Assembly (NCBI RefSeq): GCF_036023875.1
Contig: NZ_CP107931.1
Span: forward strand, 4,960,001-5,024,000
DNA length: 64,000 nucleotides
Direction: 5' to 3'
From: Mycobacterium sp. NBC_00419
Lineage (GTDB): Bacteria; Actinomycetota; Actinomycetes; Mycobacteriales; Mycobacteriaceae
Within the stretch, counting starts at the first letter, position 1, and the number at the start of each line of letters is the position of its first letter. This document shows positions 54,867 to 62,698 of this stretch, in pieces. A program made the translations under genes and the position numbers. The notes beneath the pieces are model-generated. The model did not search any database, was not told the DNA's origin, and was given only the letters and a program-made list of their open reading frames with translations.

Positions 54867-57203
54867 ATGCAGCAGTACTTCGCCCCGTCCAGAACCGTGC
54901 GCAGCGGTATCTTCGCAGCGATCGGATCGCTGGTGATCGCGGTGGTCGCCCTGAGTCATACGCCTAGTTACTCGACGGTTGCCGCCTTCAAGATCGTCCT
55001 GACGCTGGCCGCAGTGCTGGCGTCCGTGGTGACAACGCGTACGGGGCTTATGGCGCGTGGGCAGGCTCGTGTCGCGTGGCTGGCTCTGGCCGTGGCTCTC
55101 GCCGTGTACGCGCTGGCCGTGGGAATGAGGGCCTGGGACGCTATCTTGGGCCGCGAGCGAGAGTTTCCTTTTTGGGCAGACCTGCTTCGGCTGTGCCTCC
55201 CACTCACCGGAACTGCCCTGGTGCTGTTGCTCCCGTTGGGGTTGACCCGGGTGTCGCGTCTGCGCCTGTTGCTCGACGGTCTCGTCGTCACCGGTTCGTT
55301 CATCATCGTGGTCTGGATTGGGGCGCTGGAGCAGGTCTATCAGAGCCGTCCCGCCGATCGGGCTCTGCTGGCCACGTCGATCGCCTACCCGATGGTCGAC
55401 ACGGTGTGGGTAACCGCCGCGCTGCTGGTATTCATGCGGGCGCCGGCCGGTCAACGTTTGATGACCGGGCTGATCGCCGTAACCGGACTCTGCTTCGCTC
55501 TCACCAACAACCTTGCTGTGTACTACATCTCGGCACAGCAGTACTCCGGTCATCGAGTGGTCGCCGCCGGATGGCTCGCCGGATTGCTGCTGTTCGTCGC
55601 GGTCGCCATCGCCGGCCGGACATGCGCGTACCGGCATACCGCGGTGGTGCAGCCGCCGTCGCCGGCGTCAGTGCTGTTGCCGTTCGTGCCGGTCGCTGCG
55701 GCGATCGTGGCGACCTTCGCCCGGGAGCCCAAGCAAATGTTGTCCACCCCGGCCGCAGTCGCCGGTGCGCTGTTGACCGTCGCCTTCCTGGCTCGGCAGC
55801 TCATCGTCGTCGGCGAGAACGGCAGGCTGTTCGCGGCCGTCACGAACCAGGCCCTCCGTGACCCCCTGACCGGCTTGGCCAATCGAGCGGTCTTCCACGA
55901 CCGGGTGAGTCATGCGATGCAGATGCGTGAACGCGACGGGGGCGCAGTCGCGGTCCTGAGCCTTGACATCGACGACTTCAAGATGGTGAACGACACGTTC
56001 GGCTATCACATCGGCGACCAATTGCTCCGGCTTGTTGGCGAACGGATCCTGGCCGCTGTGCACTCCGGCTACACGGTGGCGCGGGTGGGCGGTGACGAAT
56101 TCGCAGCACTCATCGAGGGAAGGGACGACCACTCGCAGGTGGTTGCCCAGCAGATAGCCGAGGCCCTTGACCAGCCGTTCCCGATTAACGGCCAGGAGCT
56201 GATTATCCGGGCCAGCACGGGGCTGGCCATCGCAGATCCCGACGACGGTGACATCACAACCGCCGAGCTGTTGCAACGGTCCGATATCGCACTGGCGGCG
56301 GCGAAAGCGTCGAGGATTCCCGGCGTCCACGCGTTCGCTCCCGAGATGATGGCCGAGTTCTTCGTAGGCGGCGTCCAGAGTTCGCCGCCGGCCGGTGGCG
56401 GACATAACTCGGCTGTCCGGCTGCTCGGGGAGCTTCGGCAGGCCATCGATGACGATCAGCTCACACTGCACTATCAGCCGCAACTCGATTTGCGCTCACT
56501 GGAGATCGTCGGGGTGGAGGCATTGATCCGCTGGCCGCACCCCTCGCGCGGGATGCTGGGACCTGATGAGTTCCTACCCTTGGTGCGGCGGCACGGTCTG
56601 ATGGCGACGGTCACCGACCAGGTAATCAACCGCGCTCTCGACGACGCGCTGATCTGGCATCAACTCGGCTTCGACGTTCCGGTAGCGGTGAACGTCGCCG
56701 CGCCGTCACTGGCCACTCCGAAGCTCGCGGCGACGGTCGAACGCGCGCTGGCCGCGCGTGGCCTCAGTGCCAGCTCGTTGATTGTGGAGATCACCGAGGA
56801 CCTGTTCCTGGAAGGGCTCGAGCGGACCACCTGGGTGCTGCGCGTGCTCCGGGACACCGGGGTGCGGATCGCGGTCGATGACTTCGGCAGCGGCTACTCG
56901 GCGCTGTCGTATCTGCGTGACCTACCGCTCGATCACGTGAAATTGGATCGCCGATTTGTGGCACCGGTCATAGCTGACCCGCGCGCTGCCGCCGTGGTCC
57001 GCGCTGTCATCGACTTGGCGCACGAGCTTGGCCTGAGCACCGTCGCCGAGGGCATCGAAGATTTCCGCACGTTGTCCCGGCTGCGCGAGTTGGGTTGTGA
57101 TGTAGGCCAGGGCTATTACTTCAGTGCGCCGGTGGAGCGTGACGTTCTGCTCGCGATGTTCGCTAGCCCTCCGTGGGCACCAGTGTCAACGAAATCGAGT
57201 TGA
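54867..57203 (+). CDS. Membrane GGDEF-EAL protein, array copy 4, divergent
   Basis: A 778-aa paralog whose N-terminal membrane part has drifted: the PFPS-AD motif is 'EFPFWADLLRLCLPLTG' and the YYE is lost. The GGDEF domain is complete ('LDIDDFKMVNDTFGY', GGDEF at 408-412), but the I-site RxxD is HSGY (399-402), so product inhibition should be absent. The EAL domain is intact: EAL at 551-553, VEITED, 'AVDDFGSGYSALSYL', KLDRRF, AEGIE, GQGYYFSAP. The C-terminus STKSS overlaps msrB by 41 bp on the other strand. It is likely the least feedback-limited cyclase of the set. Confidence 0.9.
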   Translation: MQQYFAPSRTVRSGIFAAIGSLVIAVVALSHTPSYSTVAAFKIVLTLAAVLASVVTTRTGLMARGQARVAWLALAVALAVYALAVGMRAWDAILGREREFPFWADLLRLCLPLTGTALVLLLPLGLTRVSRLRLLLDGLVVTGSFIIVVWIGALEQVYQSRPADRALLATSIAYPMVDTVWVTAALLVFMRAPAGQRLMTGLIAVTGLCFALTNNLAVYYISAQQYSGHRVVAAGWLAGLLLFVAVAIAGRTCAYRHTAVVQPPSPASVLLPFVPVAAAIVATFAREPKQMLSTPAAVAGALLTVAFLARQLIVVGENGRLFAAVTNQALRDPLTGLANRAVFHDRVSHAMQMRERDGGAVAVLSLDIDDFKMVNDTFGYHIGDQLLRLVGERILAAVHSGYTVARVGGDEFAALIEGRDDHSQVVAQQIAEALDQPFPINGQELIIRASTGLAIADPDDGDITTAELLQRSDIALAAAKASRIPGVHAFAPEMMAEFFVGGVQSSPPAGGGHNSAVRLLGELRQAIDDDQLTLHYQPQLDLRSLEIVGVEALIRWPHPSRGMLGPDEFLPLVRRHGLMATVTDQVINRALDDALIWHQLGFDVPVAVNVAAPSLATPKLAATVERALAARGLSASSLIVEITEDLFLEGLERTTWVLRVLRDTGVRIAVDDFGSGYSALSYLRDLPLDHVKLDRRFVAPVIADPRAAAVVRAVIDLAHELGLSTVAEGIEDFRTLSRLRELGCDVGQGYYFSAPVERDVLLAMFASPPWAPVSTKSS

Positions 57204-57582
57204 TGCAGTAGCGCTGATCGGTCGGAGTCGGATAGCCCTCGCCGCTGAACACATGGCCGAGGTGACTGTGGCAGTTCGCGCACAACACCTCCACCCGATG
57301 CATGCCCAGTGCGTCGTCCGGGCGCAGGATCACCGCGTCGGAGTGCGACGGGTCGAAAAACGACGGCCACCCGCAGTGCGACTCGAATTTCTCGGTGCTG
57401 CGGAACAATTCAGCACCACAGGCCCGGCACTGGTAGATGCCCTCGGTCTTGGCGTCGGTGTATTCGCCGGTGAACGGACGCTCGGTGCCGGCCTGGCGGA
57501 GCACCTGGTACTCCGAGGGGTTCAGCCGCTTGCGCCACTCGTCGTCGGTCAGTTCGAGCTTCGGAGGGGGAATCGAACTCAT
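57163..57582 (-). CDS. msrB: Peptide methionine-(R)-S-oxide reductase
   Basis: MsrB repairs the R form of methionine sulfoxide in proteins with thioredoxin. The 139-aa enzyme has the zinc cysteines Cys52, Cys55, Cys101 and Cys104, the substrate region 'HCGWPSFFDP' and the catalytic Cys126 in RYCINS. The N-terminal 'TERPFTGEYTDAKTEGIYQCRACGAELF' is standard. Its 3' end overlaps array copy 4 by 41 bp. A second, truncated msrB tail lies 2.4 kb away. aftC begins 9 bp downstream on the same strand. Confidence 0.95.
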   Translation of the reverse strand: MSSIPPPKLELTDDEWRKRLNPSEYQVLRQAGTERPFTGEYTDAKTEGIYQCRACGAELFRSTEKFESHCGWPSFFDPSHSDAVILRPDDALGMHRVEVLCANCHSHLGHVFSGEGYPTPTDQRYCINSISLTLVPTEG

Positions 57583-57591
57583 GAGTTCACG

Positions 57592-58887
57592 TTACCGCGC
57601 GGGTGCGGGTGCGGTCTCCGGTCGCAGCCAGCGCGGGTCGATGCCGTCGTCGAGACGGCCTTCGGCCTTGGCGTCGGAGTACCGGAAGTACAGCACGCAG
57701 AACACCACGATCAGCATCAGTGACCAGCCGTAGGTGATCTTCATGTACTCCAGGAACCGGCCCGTCGTCGGCCAACGCCACATGAGATAGCGGTCCATCG
57801 TCAAGAACCCGTAGGTGGCCAGCCAGGCCGGCCAGTTGCGCAGCACCGAGTTGGGCAGCACCACCGTCATCAGGAACGGGAACAGCATCATCGAGTAGTA
57901 GCCCTGGGCCAGCGACAGCACCAGCCACGACGCGATCAGCAGCACGCCCGAGGACGTCAGCATCCAGAACAGCGGGTCGCGCTGGTGGTAGTAGCGGTAG
58001 AGCAGCCACAGGCTCGCGACCGCCAGCGCCAGGAACAGCACCCGCAGGGTGAGGATCAGCCACGTCGGCAAGCCGTAGTAGACGCCGTTGCCCAGCACCG
58101 AGGAGTTGAAGTAGTCCCGGGTGGAGAAGATGTAGGGCAGGGTGCGCCGCACGAAGTTCATCGGGTCGGCCACCAGCGGCCAGGCTGCGACGTTGAACAC
58201 CAGCGGTACGACGAACGCGGCCACCAGCACCCGCCACTGCCGGTTGAGCAACGGCAGCAGCAGCAGGACCCCGAGCAGCGGCTTGACCACCAGCGACAGC
58301 CCGATCGCCGCACCTGCCAGCCACTGATGGTTGACCTTGCCGTCGAGCAGCCAGCGGAAGAACAACACCTCGGCGAGCAGGATGCAGCCGTTGATGTTGG
58401 TGAACACCAGCGTGTTGGTCACCGACTCCGTGCAGAACATGGCCAGCAGCAGCGCGGGCAGCGCCACCGAGGTCAGCGAGAAGTTGAACAGCCTCACCAG
58501 CAGGCAGGCCGCGATGATCATCGCAAGGGTGTTGAAGAACACGAACCAGTTGTGCGAGGCGAACACCGGCAGGTACCCGAACGGGGCCATCAGCAGCGTG
58601 CCGCCCGGCGGGTACAGGTAGTGCGGGTCGACGTGGTCGAAGTGCTCGTTGTAGATCTCCAGGCCGCGCCGGAAGTTCGACACCGCGCGGTATACCGGGC
58701 CGAAGTCGTCGGTGATGTAGCCGTTGGACGACAGCACGTAGCTGCGATGGATGATCGACATGATCGCGATGGGCCATAGGGCCGACCGCAGCACCGAGGC
58801 CGTACTGGCCGGCCCGGAGCGAGGAGCAAAAGCGTTGCGCAGTTGAGAACGCACAGAATCAGCTACCGCCACGTCCGCACCGTACAC
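57592..58887 (-). CDS. aftC: Arabinofuranosyltransferase AftC
   Basis: AftC adds alpha-1,3-linked arabinofuranose from decaprenyl-phosphoarabinose, making branches in arabinogalactan and lipoarabinomannan. The 431-aa polytopic GT87 protein (about ten helices) has 'NGYITDDFGPVYRAVSNFRRGLEIYNEHFDHVDPHYLYPPGGTLLMAPFGYLP', 'TNTLVFTNINGCILLAEVLFFRWLLDG' and 'FNSSVLGNGVYYGLPTWL', nearly the same as the M. tuberculosis protein as I recall. GTG 58887 matches that N-terminus (VYGA). Upstream frame rejected. It lies 9 bp from msrB, possibly co-transcribed. Confidence 0.94.
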   Translation of the reverse strand: MYGADVAVADSVRSQLRNAFAPRSGPASTASVLRSALWPIAIMSIIHRSYVLSSNGYITDDFGPVYRAVSNFRRGLEIYNEHFDHVDPHYLYPPGGTLLMAPFGYLPVFASHNWFVFFNTLAMIIAACLLVRLFNFSLTSVALPALLLAMFCTESVTNTLVFTNINGCILLAEVLFFRWLLDGKVNHQWLAGAAIGLSLVVKPLLGVLLLLPLLNRQWRVLVAAFVVPLVFNVAAWPLVADPMNFVRRTLPYIFSTRDYFNSSVLGNGVYYGLPTWLILTLRVLFLALAVASLWLLYRYYHQRDPLFWMLTSSGVLLIASWLVLSLAQGYYSMMLFPFLMTVVLPNSVLRNWPAWLATYGFLTMDRYLMWRWPTTGRFLEYMKITYGWSLMLIVVFCVLYFRYSDAKAEGRLDDGIDPRWLRPETAPAPAR

Positions 58888-58907
58888 CGGACTTATGCCC
58901 GCACCGA

Positions 58908-60476
58908 TCAGGCGGGGCAGTAGGTGTCGGTGGGTGGCAGGCTGCCGCTGCCGAGGTAGCTGATCATCGGCGGCAGCGCGCAGTCCGAGTAGACGCTGGC
59001 GCCGTGGCCGATGCCCTGCCACATCACCCGCTTGCTGGCGGCGCCGGCGTTGATGATGGTGGCCGCTGAGGCGGGCACCCCTTGGCCGCCGGCGATCGGG
59101 TCGTTCTGCACACCCATCAGCAGCACGTTCACCTTGAGGTTCTTCGGTTCCTTGGGTGCGGCGCCGCTGGGCCAGTTCAGGCACTTGACCAGGTCGAGGG
59201 CGCCGACGGTACCGAACTGGGGGTAGAGCTTGCCCCAGGCGACGACGAGCTCCCGCACCCGGTCCGGGGTCGGGCGGTTCAGCGCGTCGCTGCAGGAGTT
59301 GATGAACTGGCCGTCACTGTCGCGCATCGCCTCGGCCTGGTTGATCAGGCTGTTCAGCGGGTTGGTGTCGCCGCCCCGGGCCGCGGCCAACACGTTGGCC
59401 AGACTGACCGTGCTGCCGATGCGGTCCCCGCTGGGGTAGCCCAATGCGGTGACGATCGCGTTGGCGAGCACCGCCACCGACACCCCGCCGGGTCCGCGGC
59501 CGGCCCGGGCGGCCGACAACAGCGAGTCGACGGCGCCCTTCGGGTCGGGGCCGAGTGCGCAGTTGACGGCCACGCACTGCGCCGCGAAGGCGTCGAGGGC
59601 GCCCTGCTGGCTTTTCACCTGATCCTCGGCTTCGGCTTCGGCGCTGATGCCGGCCGGGATGGGCGAGTCGAGCACCAGACGGGCCACCTTGTCCGGATGC
59701 GAGCCGGCGTAGGCCAGCGCGATCTGCGCGCCGTTGCCCACACCGAGCAGAGCCAGCGACGGGACGTCCCAGGTGCTGCGCAGCCGTTCGAGATCCTCGG
59801 CGGCGCGGGCGTTGTCATAGGCGGAGTCGCCGGGGGCGATCGTGTCGGTGCAGCCGGTGGTCGCGGTCATGGTGATGGCGCCGAGGTTGGCCACCGGGTC
59901 GTCACCGGATTCGAACTGGGCCTGGTCGCGCATCTCCTGGCGGTCGAACGCGTCGCGGCAGTCCACCGAGCTGGACATGCCGATGCCGCGGCGGTCCACC
60001 GACACGATCGGATTGGTCTTGAGGACGTCGGCACCGGACCGGGTCAGCCACACCGGCAGTTGCAGCGACGAGGGGACGTCGGTTCCGGTGGTGAACACCA
60101 GCGGTCCGGCGTCCGGCGGGGTCTGCACCGAGCGGGCGCGCACCACTCCGATGCTGATCGTGCCGGCGGCCCCGGCGATCGGATCGAGGTCGGCGTCGTA
60201 GTTCGCGCATTCCAGGATCACGCCGGGCGCGGCGGGTGTGCCGGCATCGCCGAAGACCTTCGACGTGCAGTCCTTCCACGCCAGGTCGTTCTTGGGGGCG
60301 GCGATGTCCGGCGGCCCGCCGGCGGGTTTCGCGCTGGTGGGCGGGCCGCTGGGGTTGTGCGCCGAGTCGCTGGCGAACTGGGGATTGGCAGCCAGCCACG
60401 GGGCGCACCCGGTCAGCAGAGCGGTCAGCGCGGCGGTCCCGACGCCGACCACGGCGAGCACCCGGCGATCACGCAT
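58908..60476 (-). CDS. TAP-like alpha/beta hydrolase lipoprotein without nucleophile Ser
   Basis: A 522-aa lipoprotein (lipobox LTGC, Cys24), Rv2672-like, often labelled secreted protease. It has the tripeptidyl-aminopeptidase-like fold: 'DAGPLVFTTGTDVPSS', 'PIVSVDRRGIGMSSSVDCRDAF', the elbow 'ALLGVGNGAQIALAYAGSHPDKVARLVLDSP', 'NVLLMGVQNDPIAG' and 'GIGHGASVYSDCA' with a His. In active members the elbow is GxSxG; here it is GVGNG, so the Ser (about position 247) is Gly and hydrolysis is doubtful. TACTGT lies 7 nt before ATG 60476, a leaderless start; GTG 60485 is an alternative. A role as a binding or scaffold lipoprotein is possible. Confidence 0.85.
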   Translation of the reverse strand: MRDRRVLAVVGVGTAALTALLTGCAPWLAANPQFASDSAHNPSGPPTSAKPAGGPPDIAAPKNDLAWKDCTSKVFGDAGTPAAPGVILECANYDADLDPIAGAAGTISIGVVRARSVQTPPDAGPLVFTTGTDVPSSLQLPVWLTRSGADVLKTNPIVSVDRRGIGMSSSVDCRDAFDRQEMRDQAQFESGDDPVANLGAITMTATTGCTDTIAPGDSAYDNARAAEDLERLRSTWDVPSLALLGVGNGAQIALAYAGSHPDKVARLVLDSPIPAGISAEAEAEDQVKSQQGALDAFAAQCVAVNCALGPDPKGAVDSLLSAARAGRGPGGVSVAVLANAIVTALGYPSGDRIGSTVSLANVLAAARGGDTNPLNSLINQAEAMRDSDGQFINSCSDALNRPTPDRVRELVVAWGKLYPQFGTVGALDLVKCLNWPSGAAPKEPKNLKVNVLLMGVQNDPIAGGQGVPASAATIINAGAASKRVMWQGIGHGASVYSDCALPPMISYLGSGSLPPTDTYCPA

Positions 60477-60483
60477 GCCCACC

Positions 60484-60489
60484 ACAGTA
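60484..60489 (-). promoter_or_regulatory. -10 box (TACTGT) of the TAP-like lipoprotein gene, probably leaderless
   Basis: Minus-strand TACTGT, 7 nt, then ATG at 60476. It overlaps the alternative GTG start at 60485, which therefore would not be transcribed in full. Confidence 0.45.
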
Positions 60490-60513
60490 GCGACAGGCTC
60501 GGCGAAAGCCGTG

Positions 60514-61296
60514 TCAGCTCACGCGCGTGTAGCGGCCGTAGAGGTAGCCGTCGGCGTCGGAGATCAGGTGCCGGCGCTCCATCCTGGCCAACACCGCAGC
60601 CGACCCTGCGGTGATGCGCGGCCCGTTGCCGCCGACCAGCACCGGCGCGGTGGTCAGGCACATCTCGTCCAACAGCCCCGCCTGTAGGAAGGTCCCCATC
60701 AGGCTGGGGCCGCCCTCGCACAGGATTCTGCTCAGGCCGCGGGCGGCCAGCGCCGGCACCGCCACAGCCAGGTCCACCTCGGCGGGGTCGTCGGCCGAAC
60801 AGCTGAGCACCTCGGCGGCCGGGCCCAGCAGCGAACGGGCCTGCTCGGCGGCGTCTGCGCACGTCAGAACGAGCGGGGGCACCTCGGTGCGGGTGAGGAC
60901 CGCAAGGTCGTTGTCGAGGCGCCCCGAGCGGGTCACCAGCGCGATCGGCGGTATCTCGCTCTGGCCGCGGTGCTGGCGGTTGCGGCGCTGGGCGACGGTC
61001 ATCTGCGCGCCGGAGTAGTTCTCGGTGCGGGCGGTGCCGGCGCCGACGACGATCACATCGGCAAGCTCACGCAGCACGTTGAACAGTCGCCGATCGCCGG
61101 CCCCGCCCAGGCCGCCCGACGTTCCGTCGGTGGTGGCGCCGCCGTCCAGGCTGATGATGGCGTTGCCCCGCACCCAGTGCGCGACGCCGGCGGGGTAGGC
61201 GTAGAGGGCGTAGAGCCCGTCGTCGTTTACCGGGCCCTGCGGGCCCAGCAGTGTGAAGTAGGTCCCATCCGACTCGTCGTGGCGTGGGCTTCCCAT
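60514..61296 (-). CDS. RibD C-terminal-like reductase (5-amino-6-uracil reductase / DHFR-like)
   Basis: A 260-aa protein of the RibD-C/DHFR fold, Rv2671-like (258 aa). It has 'WVRGNAIISLDGGATTDGTSGGLGGAGDRRLFNVLRELADVIVVGAGTARTENYSG', 'IPPIALVTRSGRLDNDLAVLTR' and 'LCEGGPSLMGTFLQAGLLDEMCLTTAPVLVGG', the NADPH-binding pattern. In M. tuberculosis this protein can substitute for dihydrofolate reductase and has been tied to PAS resistance. There is no deaminase half, so calling it full RibD is inexact. ATG 61296 gives the recalled length. It is divergent from zapE with 34 bp between starts. Confidence 0.88.
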   Translation of the reverse strand: MGSPRHDESDGTYFTLLGPQGPVNDDGLYALYAYPAGVAHWVRGNAIISLDGGATTDGTSGGLGGAGDRRLFNVLRELADVIVVGAGTARTENYSGAQMTVAQRRNRQHRGQSEIPPIALVTRSGRLDNDLAVLTRTEVPPLVLTCADAAEQARSLLGPAAEVLSCSADDPAEVDLAVAVPALAARGLSRILCEGGPSLMGTFLQAGLLDEMCLTTAPVLVGGNGPRITAGSAAVLARMERRHLISDADGYLYGRYTRVS

Positions 61297-61318
61297 GCCA
61301 ACGATTGCAACACGTCGA

Positions 61319-61324
61319 TACAGT
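61319..61324 (+). promoter_or_regulatory. -10 box (TACAGT) of zapE, probably leaderless
   Basis: TACAGT, 6 nt, then the zapE ATG at 61331. No Shine-Dalgarno. The box lies in the 34-bp region shared with the divergent reductase. Confidence 0.45.
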
Positions 61325-61330
61325 TCGTCC

Positions 61331-62386
61331 ATGGACCGCCGCCCAGCCGAAGCCAATTCGGTACCGGGGCTTGACCATCTGGCCGACCGGCATCCCACGG
61401 TGTCCCCGGAGCGGCTCATCGCCCAGCTGGTGCCCCCGCCCACCTTCGCCGACGTCACCTTCGACAGCTACCGGCCCGACCCGGCCGAGCCCAGCCAGGC
61501 CGCCGCCGTGGACGCGTGCCGGGCGTTCTGTGAGGAGGCGCTGCGGCGCCGCGGCGGGCGCAAGAAGCTGTTCGGCCGCCGCGAGGTGCTGCCGGGCATC
61601 GGGATCTATCTCGACGGCGGGTTCGGCGTCGGTAAGACTCACCTGCTGGCGTCGGCCTACCGCACGCTGCCGGACTCCGCCGAGCATCCCCGGGCGTTCG
61701 CGACCTTCGGTGAGCTGACCCAGCTGGCCGGGGTGTTCGGGTTCGTCGAATGCATCGACCTGCTGGCCGACTACGTGGTGGTGTGCATCGACGAGTTCGA
61801 ACTCGACGATCCCGGTAACACCACGCTGATTTCGCGGATGCTGTCCCAACTCGTCGAGCGTGGCGTCTCGATCGCAGCGACCTCCAACACGCTTCCCGAA
61901 CAACTCGGTGAAGGCCGGTTCGCCGCCCAGGACTTCCTGCGTGAAATCAATACGCTGGCAAGCATTTTCACCACAGTTCGGATCGAGGGCCCGGACTACC
62001 GGCACCGGGGTCTGCCGCCGGCACCCGACCCGCTGGCCGACGAGGAGGTGATCGCCGGTGCGGCGGCCACCGCGGGGGCCACCCTCGACGACTTCGACGC
62101 GCTGTGTGCACACCTGGCGACCATGCATCCCTCGCGCTATCTCACCCTGATCGAAGGTGTCTCCGCGGTGTTCGTCACCGGCGTGCACCCCTTGGACGAC
62201 CAGAACGTCGCGCTGCGGGTGGTCGCGCTCACCGACCGGCTCTACGATGCCGGGATTCCGGTGGTGGCCTCCGGCGCCAAGCTCGACACGCTGTTCTCCG
62301 AGGAGATGCTGGCCGGGGGGTACCGAAAGAAGTACCTGCGGGCCACCTCGCGCCTGCTGGCGCTGAGCCGCCCAGGCGGCCTCTGA
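61331..62386 (+). CDS. zapE: ZapE/AFG1-family ATPase
   Basis: A 351-aa AAA-like ATPase, Rv2670c-like. Walker A is GGFGVGKT (96-103), Walker B is CIDEFEL (152-158), and sensor-type 'AATSNTLPEQLGEGRF' and 'YLTLIEGVSAVFVTGVHPLDDQNVALRVVALTDRLYD' follow. E. coli ZapE alters FtsZ rings under stress; yeast AFG1 acts in mitochondrial protein quality control. ATG 61331 is taken over upstream 61295 because the latter lies across the promoter. It is convergent with the STAS gene (4 bp). Confidence 0.9.
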   Translation: MDRRPAEANSVPGLDHLADRHPTVSPERLIAQLVPPPTFADVTFDSYRPDPAEPSQAAAVDACRAFCEEALRRRGGRKKLFGRREVLPGIGIYLDGGFGVGKTHLLASAYRTLPDSAEHPRAFATFGELTQLAGVFGFVECIDLLADYVVVCIDEFELDDPGNTTLISRMLSQLVERGVSIAATSNTLPEQLGEGRFAAQDFLREINTLASIFTTVRIEGPDYRHRGLPPAPDPLADEEVIAGAAATAGATLDDFDALCAHLATMHPSRYLTLIEGVSAVFVTGVHPLDDQNVALRVVALTDRLYDAGIPVVASGAKLDTLFSEEMLAGGYRKKYLRATSRLLALSRPGGL

Positions 62387-62389
62387 CGA

Positions 62390-62698
62390 TCAGGTGGCCG
62401 GCGGCGCTGTCCGCACGGTGGTCAGCTTGTCAAGGCCACTGATCTGCAGGACCCTGGTCAACAGTGGATTGGCGACGATGTCGATCGATTCGGCATGGGG
62501 GACAAGCACATTGATCGCAGCGCTGTCGAGGTAGTGCACCCCGCTCAGGTCGACGGTCAGCGTGTCGGCGGCGGCAAGCCCGGCGTTGAGAGCCTCGGCG
62601 AAGGCGGCCACATTACTGGCGTCGATCTCGCCGGCCGCCCGCACGACGACCTGATCGTCGGCGTCGTGATGGGTGTGAACGGTGAGCGGCGTGCTCAT
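62390..62698 (-). CDS. STAS-domain anti-anti-sigma factor
   Basis: A 102-aa STAS protein. 'VVVRAAGEIDASNVAAFAEAL' and 'DTLTVDLSGVHYLDSAAINVLVPHAE' are the standard motifs, and Ser59 in LDSAA is the residue normally phosphorylated by an anti-sigma kinase. Unphosphorylated STAS protein binds the kinase and frees a sigma factor. The start overlaps the stop of the upstream SpoIIE/HATPase gene (ATGA), so phosphatase-kinase and antagonist are made together. No sigma gene is in the window beyond sigA and sigB. Confidence 0.88.
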   Translation of the reverse strand: MSTPLTVHTHHDADDQVVVRAAGEIDASNVAAFAEALNAGLAAADTLTVDLSGVHYLDSAAINVLVPHAESIDIVANPLLTRVLQISGLDKLTTVRTAPPAT

